A stretch of 5,735 nt of DNA from an uncultured Aliarcobacter sp. (GTDB lineage: Bacteria; Campylobacterota; Campylobacteria; Campylobacterales; Arcobacteraceae): the NCBI GenBank assembly GCA_947629065.1, contig CANRCH010000110.1, positions 1 to 5,735 of the forward strand. The letters are read 5' to 3'. A model generated the notes under the pieces. The model was given only the letters and a program-made list of their open reading frames with translations, did not search any database and was not told the origin of the DNA. Below are positions 1 to 5,735 of this stretch, one piece after another. Position 1 is the stretch's first letter. Each line of letters begins with the position of its first letter. The translations under genes were made by a program, and so were the position numbers.

Positions 1-246
1 ACAAAAATTCCACAAAAAGCAGTTATATTCAAAAACTATTTTGTGCATATTGAAGAGGCTTATGAAATAATTGATAAAAAAGATTCATATTTATTAAAAG
101 TAACTATGGGAAATTTTGATAGACCTGTAACAAAATATCTGATTATAGAGAATAAAAGAGCATCATATTATCAAGGAAATCCACTTCCAACAAGTTCAAA
201 TATAGATGCACATAAAAAATTACAAGAGATTTTAAAAAATGATTGA
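1..246 (+). CDS. trmB: tRNA (guanine-N7-)-methyltransferase, C-terminal 81 residues (partial)
   Basis: The reading frame is open from the first base, so this is the 3' end of a gene that starts upstream of the window. A GTG at 43 is only an internal valine codon. The visible 81 residues lack the SAM-binding Rossmann core, so identity cannot be proved from catalytic motifs. The call rests on the C-terminal signature (GNFDRP, then NPLPTSSNIDAHKKLQEIL at the end), which resembles the C-terminal extension of long Campylobacterota TrmB proteins as I remember them, and on its position directly before ftsE, where trmB sits in Campylobacter and Helicobacter. TrmB makes m7G46 in the variable loop of tRNAs, using S-adenosylmethionine in the cytoplasm. 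The stop codon TGA at 244-246 overlaps the ftsE start by 8 nt, so the two are probably co-transcribed and translationally coupled. Family assignment is likely but not certain. Confidence 0.7.
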   Translation, partial: TKIPQKAVIFKNYFVHIEEAYEIIDKKDSYLLKVTMGNFDRPVTKYLIIENKRASYYQGNPLPTSSNIDAHKKLQEILKND

Positions 247-901
247 AGCAAATAATATCTATTTAACTTATGACGATAGTAAATATATTATTAAAAAAGG
301 AAACTTCTCTATTAAACCAAAAGAGTTTATCTTTATTGGTGGAAATAGTGGAAGTGGAAAATCAACACTTTTAAAATCTTTTTACGCTGATATTCCTTTA
401 AAACACGGTAGTTTAAAAATTGCTGGTCAAGAAGTTTTTGGAATTGGTGGTAAAAAATTAAGACTATTAAGAAAAGATATTGGAATTATTTTTCAAGATT
501 ATAAACTTGTAAATGAGTTTACAATTGAAGAGAATATTATGATTCCACTAAAAATAAATGGATATTCTCACGAAGTATCGAAAAATCAAGCTTTGAAACT
601 TCTTGCACACGTAAGATTAAGCCATAGAGTTGGATACTATCCAAATGAACTAAGTGGTGGAGAGCAACAAAGAGTTGCAGTTGCAAGGGCTTTAGCACAC
701 AATCCAAAAATAATAATTGCAGATGAGCCAACAGGAAATCTTGATGATTACTCAGCTGATTTGGTTTGGAATTTGCTAAAAGGTGCAAATGAACAGCTTG
801 GAATTACAGTTGTGGTGGTAACGCATAGGGTTCCAAAAAATCTTGGAATTAAGTTTAGACAATTATCAATTGATGATGGGGTAATTTATGAAGTCTCTTA
901 A
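239..901 (+). CDS. ftsE: Cell division ATP-binding protein FtsE
   Basis: A 220-residue ABC-type ATPase, the usual FtsE length. All nucleotide-binding motifs are intact: Walker [10 protein letters not shown] (residues 35-43), Q-loop in IIFQDYKL (Q86), ABC signature LSGGEQQR (138-145), Walker B IIIADEP (158-164, catalytic E163), D-loop GNLD (166-169) and H-loop VTHR (H196). Known role of the family: FtsE dimerises on the cytoplasmic face of FtsX and uses ATP to drive conformational change in the division complex, which controls periplasmic peptidoglycan hydrolysis and supports divisome assembly. The protein alone resembles LolD/MacB-type ATPases; the ftsX-like gene that follows settles the call. 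The ATG at 239 is preceded by AAGAGA at 224-229 with about 9 nt spacing and overlaps the trmB stop by 8 nt. Its own stop at 899-901 lies inside ftsX. Confidence 0.95.
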   Translation: MIEANNIYLTYDDSKYIIKKGNFSIKPKEFIFIGGNSGSGKSTLLKSFYADIPLKHGSLKIAGQEVFGIGGKKLRLLRKDIGIIFQDYKLVNEFTIEENIMIPLKINGYSHEVSKNQALKLLAHVRLSHRVGYYPNELSGGEQQRVAVARALAHNPKIIIADEPTGNLDDYSADLVWNLLKGANEQLGITVVVVTHRVPKNLGIKFRQLSIDDGVIYEVS

Positions 902-1706
902 AAATATTTTTGCATTTTTACTTCCATTACTATCAATGCTGATAGCCTTTTCAATCTATTTATTAATAAATGATGTTGTATCAAACTATAAAGATAGAAT
1001 CTCAAAAGATTACTCTATAGTTGTAGTTAGCAATACCGTTTTAAATAAAGATAATTTAAATAAAATTGCTGGAATTAGCGTAGATAAAATAATTGAACTT
1101 CCAAATGATAAAATAATAGATAATATCAAAACAAAACTGTCTGAAAATTCTATTAATTTATTAAAAGAGAAATTACCAAATTTCTATCAAGTTTATTTGG
1201 AAATTTACCCAACAAGTAGTGAACTTGAAGAGATAAAGAATACTCTTTTAAAGAATCCAGATATAAAAAATGTTGAGATTTTTTATAAAAATCACAATCA
1301 AACATTTTTATTACTTTTGCTTTTAAATAGTATTACTTTTATTCTATTTTTTATAATAACTATTTTTGCAATAATTATTATTTCAAAGCAGGTAAAACTG
1401 TGGTTTCATGAACATCATGTAAGAATCTCTATTCTAAAACTTCATGGTGCTTCAACTATTTATAGTGCTTCAACTATTTTAAATCAAGCACTAATTAGTT
1501 CATTTTTAGCATTTGTTTTTGCTTCAATATTTTTATACTATGTATCATATAATTTAGGTGTAATATTTCCTATAGAACTACAAGATATTATAGATATAAA
1601 ACTTAATGTTGGTGTTGGATTGTTAAAGCTATTTTTACTATCTTTTTCAATCTCAATTGTGACAATTTTTGGTGTTTTACTTCAATATAAGATTAACAAT
1701 GATTAA
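888..1706 (+). CDS. ftsX: Cell division protein FtsX, permease-like subunit
   Basis: A 272-residue membrane protein with FtsX topology. TM1 is at about residues 6-28, followed by a periplasmic domain of roughly 110 residues (29-139). TM2 (about 140-165), TM3 (about 196-222) and TM4 (about 243-267) follow, and the C-terminus is short and polar. The cytoplasmic loop between TM2 and TM3 carries HHVRISILKLHGAS (176-189), matching the FtsX/MacB-type pattern of a basic coupling helix ending in L-x-GA(S/T), the likely contact with FtsE. Known role: FtsX does not transport a substrate but relays FtsE ATPase action through its periplasmic loop to a coiled-coil activator such as EnvC; the next gene encodes a plausible one. 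The ATG at 888 lies inside ftsE (14-nt overlap), with GGGG at 878-881 as a reasonable Shine-Dalgarno. Sequence identity in FtsX is always low, so topology and context carry the call. Confidence 0.92.
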   Translation: MKSLKNIFAFLLPLLSMLIAFSIYLLINDVVSNYKDRISKDYSIVVVSNTVLNKDNLNKIAGISVDKIIELPNDKIIDNIKTKLSENSINLLKEKLPNFYQVYLEIYPTSSELEEIKNTLLKNPDIKNVEIFYKNHNQTFLLLLLLNSITFILFFIITIFAIIIISKQVKLWFHEHHVRISILKLHGASTIYSASTILNQALISSFLAFVFASIFLYYVSYNLGVIFPIELQDIIDIKLNVGVGLLKLFLLSFSISIVTIFGVLLQYKINND

Positions 1707-3030
1707 AATATTTTTAACTTTAATTTTAACTATTTCATACTCTTTTGCTTCAAATATTGATAAAAAAATACAAGCAAATAAAAAAGAGCTAACTAATGTT
1801 TCAAAAGAACAAGCTACAAAAAACTTAAAAGTAAAAGAGCTTGCTGATAAAATTGAAGCACAAAACAAAAATATTTCTAAGCTAGAAAAAGATATTGAAC
1901 AAATAAATAGTGATATAGATAATCATCAAAAACTTCTTGAAGAGTCTGTAGTAAAACTAAATGAACTTAAAGCAAGATCTACGAATTTACAAAAAGAGAA
2001 AAATACAAATGAGTCTCAAATTGTTGATACAATTATAGAAGAGTTTTCAGTATCTTTAGCACTTCAACTTGCATCTGAGAACTCTTTACAAGAGTTAATT
2101 GATAATGAAATTTATACTTTATTAGCACTTCACTCAAAAGATAAAGTTGAGCAGTTAAATAGTAGTTATAATGCAATATCAAATAACACAAAAACAAATC
2201 AAAAAGATATTGAGAAAATCTCAGTTTATATAAATGATAGACAAAAAACGAAAGATAAACTAACAAGCTTAAAAAAACAGCACTCAACTTCGATTGTTGA
2301 TTTAGAAAAACAGCATAAATCTTATCAAGAAGAGTTAAAAAAAGTTGCAAAACAACAAGATAGCTTAAAAAGTTTACTAGCTGAATTAAATATTTTAAAA
2401 GATGAAGAGATAAAAAAATCAAAACAAAAGGCTGAAGATGAAAGAAGAAAAAAACTTGAAGCTTTAGCAAAAGCCAAAACTAATACAACAAAAACTGCTG
2501 TAAAAACTGCTGTAAAAACTGCTGTAAAAACTGAAGAAATTTCTGAAGATAATACTCTTGAAGTAAGAAATCAAAAATTTGCAGAAAACTTGAATGTAAA
2601 AAATATTGGATCATCAGCTGATGGTGTTTCTATTACAAAATATAAAGGTGCAAAAACTATTGCCCCTTTAAAATCATTTAAAGTTGTAAAAAACTTTGGA
2701 ACTTATGTGGATCCAGTATATAAAATTAAACTTTTTAATGAATCAATTGTTCTTCAAGCAAGTGAAAGACAATCAAAAGTTGTATCTGTTTTAAGTGGAA
2801 AAGTTGTTTATGCAAAGAAAAATGCTGGAATGCTTGATAATGTTGTAATAATTCAGCACTCAGGTGGAATTCATACAGTTTATTCACATTTAGATGAAAT
2901 ATCTCCAACTTTGGTTGTTGGAAAATGGGTTGAAAAAGGTTATGTTGTAGGTAGGGTAAATAACACTTTATCGTTTCAAGTTACAAAAGATTCAGCACAT
3001 ATAAATCCTAGAGATTTAATCCAAATATGA
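1699..3030 (+). CDS. Secreted coiled-coil protein with degenerate LytM/M23 domain, EnvC-like
   Basis: A 443-residue protein. Residues 1-18 are a signal peptide (basic start, hydrophobic core, cleavage probably after SFAS). Residues about 20-255 are charged heptad-like coiled coil, with a break of less charged helix around 115-145. A Lys/Ala/Thr linker with three AVKT units (267-278) leads to a C-terminal LytM/M23 fold (about 317-443). This is the EnvC architecture: EnvC binds the FtsX periplasmic loop with its coiled coil and activates amidases with a LytM domain that is itself inactive. Here too the active site is degenerate. The HxxxD metal-ligand motif aligns with F346 and I350, and the final HxH aligns with T423-L-S425, although the YSHL histidine (H397) is kept. 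An annotation as an active peptidase would be doubtful. The ATG at 1699 is chosen over a TTG at 1669 because it starts directly with the signal peptide and overlaps the ftsX stop by 8 nt. Confidence 0.88.
   Translation: MIKIFLTLILTISYSFASNIDKKIQANKKELTNVSKEQATKNLKVKELADKIEAQNKNISKLEKDIEQINSDIDNHQKLLEESVVKLNELKARSTNLQKEKNTNESQIVDTIIEEFSVSLALQLASENSLQELIDNEIYTLLALHSKDKVEQLNSSYNAISNNTKTNQKDIEKISVYINDRQKTKDKLTSLKKQHSTSIVDLEKQHKSYQEELKKVAKQQDSLKSLLAELNILKDEEIKKSKQKAEDERRKKLEALAKAKTNTTKTAVKTAVKTAVKTEEISEDNTLEVRNQKFAENLNVKNIGSSADGVSITKYKGAKTIAPLKSFKVVKNFGTYVDPVYKIKLFNESIVLQASERQSKVVSVLSGKVVYAKKNAGMLDNVVIIQHSGGIHTVYSHLDEISPTLVVGKWVEKGYVVGRVNNTLSFQVTKDSAHINPRDLIQI
2490..2532 (+). repeat. 12-bp in-frame tandem repeat, about 3.6 copies
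   Basis: The unit AAAAACTGCTGT occurs perfectly at 2490-2501, 2502-2513 and 2514-2525, and a fourth copy breaks off after AAAAACT (2526-2532). It encodes the AVKT repeats in the linker between the coiled coil and the LytM domain of the EnvC-like protein. Because the unit is a multiple of three, slippage would lengthen or shorten the linker by four residues without a frameshift. Confidence 0.95.
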
Positions 3031-3959
3031 CTCTAAAAAAATATATAATTCCAAATCAAAAAGAGCTATATAGACATAAACACTATCTTTTTTCTTTAGA
3101 TTTGGAGTTTAGCCATAAAACTCAAACTTACGAAAACAACTCATATTTAAGCTATGAAGTTGAGTTTGAACTTCAAGAGTTTTTAAACAATAATGGTTTT
3201 AAATTTGAAATATCAAATAAAGAGATAAATGATATAAAATCTATTGTAAACTCTAAGTATAAAACTCTTTATATTGATGAAAACAATCTATTTGTAGTAG
3301 AAAATAGAACAAATGAAAAGCTATTTTTTATAAACTCAAATTCAAGTACTATTTCAATTTTAGATATCAAAAAATCTATTTTTGAAACTTTTCAAACTTC
3401 AAATAAAGAAGCAAAATTAGCACTTAAAACTCTTGAAATTTTGGCTTCAGAACCTTTATTTAAAAATCTGTTTGAGATATTATCAATCTTAGAAAACCAA
3501 AACAAAGAGAATATTTTACTTTTAGACAAGATTAAAAAGTTTAAATATTTTTGTATTACAAAAATAAAAAATCTTCAGCAAGATGGCTTTTTATGTAACT
3601 GTGTTCCAGGATTTTTTCCTGAAACAAAATTTTATATAAAAGCCAATAGAGTTTTTTCTAGCTATACAAACTATTTTTTAGATTATGAACAGGAACTAAA
3701 GATTTTTAAATATCTTTTTACAAACCAAAACTTAGTTGGAGTTTTCAAAGAGCCTACTTTATATGAACTTTTTGTTGGAAGAAAGATTTACACTATTGAT
3801 GAGTTTGGTTCAAGAGTAAAAAGAGTTATAAAGAGTGCAAAAAATAGTTCACATAATAGAGTAAAAATTGTATTAAGTGATGGAATAAATAGTAAAGAGT
3901 TATCAAATGATTTTGATATACAGGAACTTTTAAATAGAGTTATAGAAGCTAGAGATTAA
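3027..3959 (+). CDS. Hypothetical protein, 310 aa, coupled to the ftsEX/LytM cluster
   Basis: I do not recognise this family. The product is 310 residues, rich in Lys, Asn, Phe and Ile, with no signal peptide and no convincing membrane segment, so it is probably cytoplasmic. The N-terminal part (about 1-110) alternates short strand-like and helical stretches. The middle (about 115-185) looks helical. A C-x-C pair lies in FLCNCVPGFFP (C190, C192), with another cysteine at C176; these could bind metal, but three cysteines are weak evidence. The C-terminal part (about 240-310) is basic, with RVKRVIKSAKNS around 263-274. Its ATG overlaps the stop of the EnvC-like gene as ATGA (3027-3030), and no good Shine-Dalgarno precedes it at normal spacing, so translation probably depends on ribosomes finishing the upstream gene. 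That coupling argues for a real gene expressed with the division cluster; any division role is inference only. Confidence 0.8.
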   Translation: MTLKKYIIPNQKELYRHKHYLFSLDLEFSHKTQTYENNSYLSYEVEFELQEFLNNNGFKFEISNKEINDIKSIVNSKYKTLYIDENNLFVVENRTNEKLFFINSNSSTISILDIKKSIFETFQTSNKEAKLALKTLEILASEPLFKNLFEILSILENQNKENILLLDKIKKFKYFCITKIKNLQQDGFLCNCVPGFFPETKFYIKANRVFSSYTNYFLDYEQELKIFKYLFTNQNLVGVFKEPTLYELFVGRKIYTIDEFGSRVKRVIKSAKNSSHNRVKIVLSDGINSKELSNDFDIQELLNRVIEARD

Positions 3960-3970
3960 TTTAATTAAAA

Positions 3971-3974
3971 AGGA
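3971..3974 (+). promoter_or_regulatory. Strong Shine-Dalgarno of the DUF302 gene
   Basis: AGGA lies within AAAAAGGAAAA, 6 nt before the ATG at 3981. It is the best ribosome-binding site in the window and supports that start. It contrasts with the weak or absent sites of the upstream overlapping genes, so the DUF302 protein is probably translated independently and perhaps at a higher level. Confidence 0.8.
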
Positions 3975-3980
3975 AAAAAT

Positions 3981-4358
3981 ATGCTAAATATAGTTGAAAG
4001 TAATAAAACTGTTCAAGAAGTTGTGGATACAATCGTAGAAATTGCACCAAATCATAAATTTGGAGTTTTACATATTCATAAAATTCAAGATACTTTAAAA
4101 TCAAAAGGTTTTGATTTAGCTAATGAGTGTCAAGTTATTGAAATTTGTTCACCAAGCGTTGCAATAGAGTTTTTGACAACTGATATTACACTATCTTCAA
4201 TTTTGCCTTGTAAGATTTCAGTTTTTACAAAAGATGGTAAAACAAATATATCTTTAAACTCTCTTGTTCAGTTAGTTGATGATATAAATCCAGATTTAAT
4301 AGACCTTGCATCAACTGCACAAGAGTCTCTTTTAAAAATTATTGAAGAAGCGAAATAG
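3981..4358 (+). CDS. DUF302-family protein
   Basis: A 125-residue soluble protein without signal peptide. The core (about 24-95) fits the DUF302 pattern: a HKFGVLHIHKIQDTLKSKGF segment in which a helix follows the first strand, then IEICSPSVA (53-61), which matches the typical I-C-N-P-x-x-A motif, then ILPCKISVF (74-82), matching the L-P-C-R-hydrophobic strand, and a short DGKTNIS hairpin (85-91). The C-terminal 25 residues form an acidic helix. DUF302 proteins are small alpha/beta proteins of unknown biochemical function, so no role is proposed. C56 and C77 sit at positions often cysteine in this subgroup and could form a redox or metal pair; that is inference. The gene follows the 310-residue protein after a 21-nt gap with its own strong Shine-Dalgarno, so it may share the upstream transcript. 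It ends just before a hairpin terminator. Confidence 0.85.
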   Translation: MLNIVESNKTVQEVVDTIVEIAPNHKFGVLHIHKIQDTLKSKGFDLANECQVIEICSPSVAIEFLTTDITLSSILPCKISVFTKDGKTNISLNSLVQLVDDINPDLIDLASTAQESLLKIIEEAK

Positions 4359-4384
4359 TAATTTTATAAGAATTTGATCATTTA

Positions 4385-4424
4385 AAAGAATGTATAGATT
4401 TGTATCTTTACATTCTTTATTTTT
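4385..4424 (+). terminator. Hairpin terminator between convergent genes
   Basis: A 10-bp perfect stem pairs AAAGAATGTA (4385-4394) with TACATTCTTT (4409-4418). It continues past one T/T mismatch into a further 4-bp stem, AGAT (4396-4399) with ATCT (4404-4407), and a TTGT loop. On the + strand TTTTT (4420-4424) follows after one A. On the - strand the stem is followed by TTTT after the left arm, after a reversal of roles, so the element may act in both directions. It lies 26 nt after the DUF302 stop and just beyond the end of the convergent TpsB remnant, where a shared terminator is expected. Confidence 0.8.
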
Positions 4425-4430
4425 AAATTT

Positions 4431-5664
4431 CTAAAAAACCCACCCAGTTTGGAATAAGAATTTAGAGTGCGTATGTGGTTCATTTTTATCTGAAACTTCA
4501 TGATTTATAGCCCAAGACATTTGAACTCTTGCAAAGAAATCTTTATAGTTTGCATAGTATCCAATACCTACATCTTGAAGAGTTTTTCTTTTAAAAGTTA
4601 CATCTTGATTTTTTTCTTGATATACATTTCCCATATCATAAAAAACTCCAACTCTATGATAGTATGACTCTATTTTTGGAAGATTTGAAAGTAGTTCTAA
4701 ATTTAGCATATATCCATTTTCAGCACTTTGTTCACTATCTGGATATACTTTAACTCCATGTGCACCACCAAGATAGATATCTTCATTTCCATTTAGGTTT
4801 TTATTTCCAAGAACTTTTTGAGCTGTTAGGTTTGATTTTAAGGAGAATATTTCATTGAAATAAATATCATTTGCTATATAAGTATCTACTTTATTATAGT
4901 TTCCATCATTTAGTTTATTTAGTTTTGAGCTTAAATGACCTGTTGTAAAGTTTAGGTTTGCAAATAGTTTTGCAGGAAAATTAAAAAAAGAGTAATTTTT
5001 ATCATAATCTAAACTTGCCACAAAAGAGTTTATAGTTCTTTTTTCATCTAAATCAAAGCTAGAATCATAGTAATCTTTTAAACCTTTATGAAAGTATTTT
5101 CCTTTTAGATATAAGCTTTCATTTGTAGTTCTAAGAAGAGGATAAGACAATCCAGCTTCATAGATATTTGAGTTACCTTTAGCATTAAACTCTTTATACT
5201 CTTTTACTAAATCATAGTTTGTTCTACTATAAGCAAAGTCAGCTTTTAATCCATAAGAGTTTAGAGGTATTTCATAAGCTAATTTTCCATTTTTTAAATC
5301 AGCCCCATTTGAAATAAGTCCAGAAACTGTTAGTTTATCACCAAGAGTTGCAATACTATTTATATTTGCTAATGCTTGAAGTCTATAGTAACCTGTATAT
5401 CTACTTCCAAAATTATCTGCAACTACATATCCATCTGCTCTAGGAGTTGCAATTGTATCGATTGAAAGGCTACTTGTTCCTAGGCTATTTCCAGGCTCTA
5501 TTATAGAGTTAGATACTTCTACACCATTTCTATCATTTATAAGAAGCAAGGCTCTTTCAATATCTTTTACATTTATAGTTTCATTTGATTTTACATTATT
5601 TAAAATAGCTTCTAAAGAGTTACTATTTACTAAAGAGCTATTATTTAGTTTTATATCTTTGATC
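4431..5664 (-). pseudogene. TpsB outer-membrane transporter (ShlB/FhaC/HecB type), 5'-truncated
   Basis: The frame reads without interruption from 5664 to the TAG at 4431-4433, giving about 410 residues where intact TpsB proteins have roughly 550-600. Present are the end of POTRA2 (LNNSSLVNSNS, then DIERALLLINDRNGVEVSNS, IEPGNSLGTSSL) and the 16-strand barrel, starting at DGYVVADNFGSRYTGYYRL. It also holds the L6 loop GGAHGVKVYP, the FYDMGNVY strand, and a C-terminal strand ending in GWVF with the aromatic terminus used for BAM assembly. Missing are the signal peptide, the plug helix, POTRA1 and the start of POTRA2. Upstream in frame is a TGA (5667-5669) formed at the junction with IS-like sequence. 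A TTG at 5549 would allow a 372-residue product but lies inside the conserved ERALLLIND motif and is not a credible start. TpsB proteins export a large TpsA exoprotein such as a haemolysin or adhesin; no tpsA is in the window. Without signal peptide and POTRA domains it should be non-functional. Confidence 0.85.
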
Positions 5665-5735
5665 TGTCAACACTAAATAGGACATAAAATGAATTTCTTA
5701 TGCTACTATTTCTTTTAGTAACATATTTTTTTCAA
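5665..5735. mobile_element. Probable insertion-sequence end (partial)
   Basis: TpsB coding similarity stops at 5664, and what follows begins TGTCAACACTAAATAGGACA (5665-5684). A TGT start with GGACA near the inner edge is a common layout for terminal repeats of IS3-, IS481- and IS21-like elements, but I cannot assign a family. Only 71 bases are in view, so the second inverted repeat and the target duplication cannot be checked. On the - strand a frame open from the window edge reads EKNMLLKEIVA and stops at 5698-5700. It could be the end of a transposase running toward this terminus, but that is weak. A hairpin with a T-tract also lies in this segment. Alternatives are another kind of rearrangement junction or an assembly join at a repeat. 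Confidence 0.6.
5699..5732 (+). terminator. Hairpin with T-tract inside the IS-like end
   Basis: TATGCTACTA (5699-5708) pairs with TAGTAACATA (5716-5725) at 9 of 10 positions, with a 7-nt TTTCTTT loop. Seven Ts follow on the + strand (5726-5732). The shape is that of an intrinsic terminator for transcription entering the element from the TpsB side. Subterminal hairpins in IS elements often limit read-through into the transposase; applying that here is inference. The stem is AT-rich, so its strength is uncertain. Confidence 0.5.

Noticed and set aside
537..788. Open frame of 83 codons on the - strand inside ftsE
   Set aside because: It lies fully antisense to the conserved signature and Walker B region of ftsE and has a low-complexity Leu/His-rich translation with no ribosome-binding site. 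It is a shadow frame.
1669..1698. Alternative TTG start for the EnvC-like protein
   Set aside because: It would add ten residues before the signal peptide and has no Shine-Dalgarno. The ATG at 1699 gives a normal signal peptide and the same overlap style as trmB/ftsE.
1677..1868. Open frame of 63 codons on the - strand across the ftsX/LytM junction
   Set aside because: It is antisense to two well-supported coding regions and has no recognisable product; the hydrophobic character derives from the complementary coding bias.
2033..2470. Open frame of 145 codons on the - strand inside the EnvC-like gene
   Set aside because: It is the antisense of a Lys/Glu-rich coiled coil, which automatically gives a long Leu/Phe-rich frame in AT-rich DNA. 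It has no plausible start context.
3955..3980. TTAATTTAATTAA motif before the DUF302 gene as an operator or promoter
   Set aside because: Such AT palindromes arise often in DNA of this composition, and no convincing -10/-35 pair surrounds it.
5547..5549. TTG as the start of a complete 372-residue TpsB protein
   Set aside because: The codon is an internal Leu of the conserved ERALLLIND motif of POTRA2, and the homologous frame continues 39 codons upstream. The protein is truncated, not short by design.
5689..5718. Nine-codon + strand frame (MNFLCYYFF) in the IS-like end as a leader peptide
   Set aside because: It is too short to distinguish from chance, has no clear Shine-Dalgarno, and it runs into the hairpin stem.

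Overview
The window looks like chromosomal DNA of a low-GC member of the Campylobacterota, most likely an Arcobacter/Aliarcobacter-type organism. This rests on the very AT-rich codon usage, on tightly overlapping genes, and on the order trmB (3' end) - ftsE - ftsX - LytM/M23-domain protein, which from memory is also the order in Campylobacter and Helicobacter. Genus level is an inference.

Positions 1-3959 (+ strand) form one compact run of genes with no intergenic gaps. It holds the 3' end of a probable tRNA (guanine-N7)-methyltransferase gene, then ftsE (ATPase), ftsX (membrane subunit), a secreted coiled-coil protein with a degenerate LytM/M23 domain, and a 310-residue protein I do not recognise. 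Every junction overlaps (8, 14, 8 and 4 nt), so translational coupling is likely. FtsE and FtsX should form the inner-membrane division complex. The secreted coiled-coil protein is the likely EnvC-like periplasmic partner that passes the FtsEX signal to a cell-wall amidase. Its LytM domain has lost the metal ligands and one of the catalytic histidines, so it is probably an activator and not itself an enzyme.

Positions 3981-4358 (+) encode a small DUF302-family protein with the only strong Shine-Dalgarno in the window. A long hairpin at 4385-4418 sits between it and the convergent gene on the other strand and probably terminates transcription.

Positions 4431-5664 (- strand) hold the remains of a two-partner-secretion outer-membrane transporter gene (TpsB; ShlB/FhaC/HecB type). 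The whole beta-barrel and the end of the second POTRA domain are present. The reading frame is cut at 5664/5665, so the signal peptide, POTRA1 and the start of POTRA2 are missing. At exactly that point begins a sequence that looks like the terminal inverted repeat of an insertion sequence (TGTCAACACTAAATAGGACA, 5665-5684), and the window ends 71 bases into it. The most interesting event in the window is therefore a probable IS disruption of a TPS transporter.

No tRNA, rRNA or CRISPR array was seen, and there is no gene-free stretch above 300 bases. I found no convincing undescribed multi-gene system. The nearest candidates are the unknown 310-residue gene fused by overlap to the ftsEX/LytM cluster and the disrupted TpsB locus.
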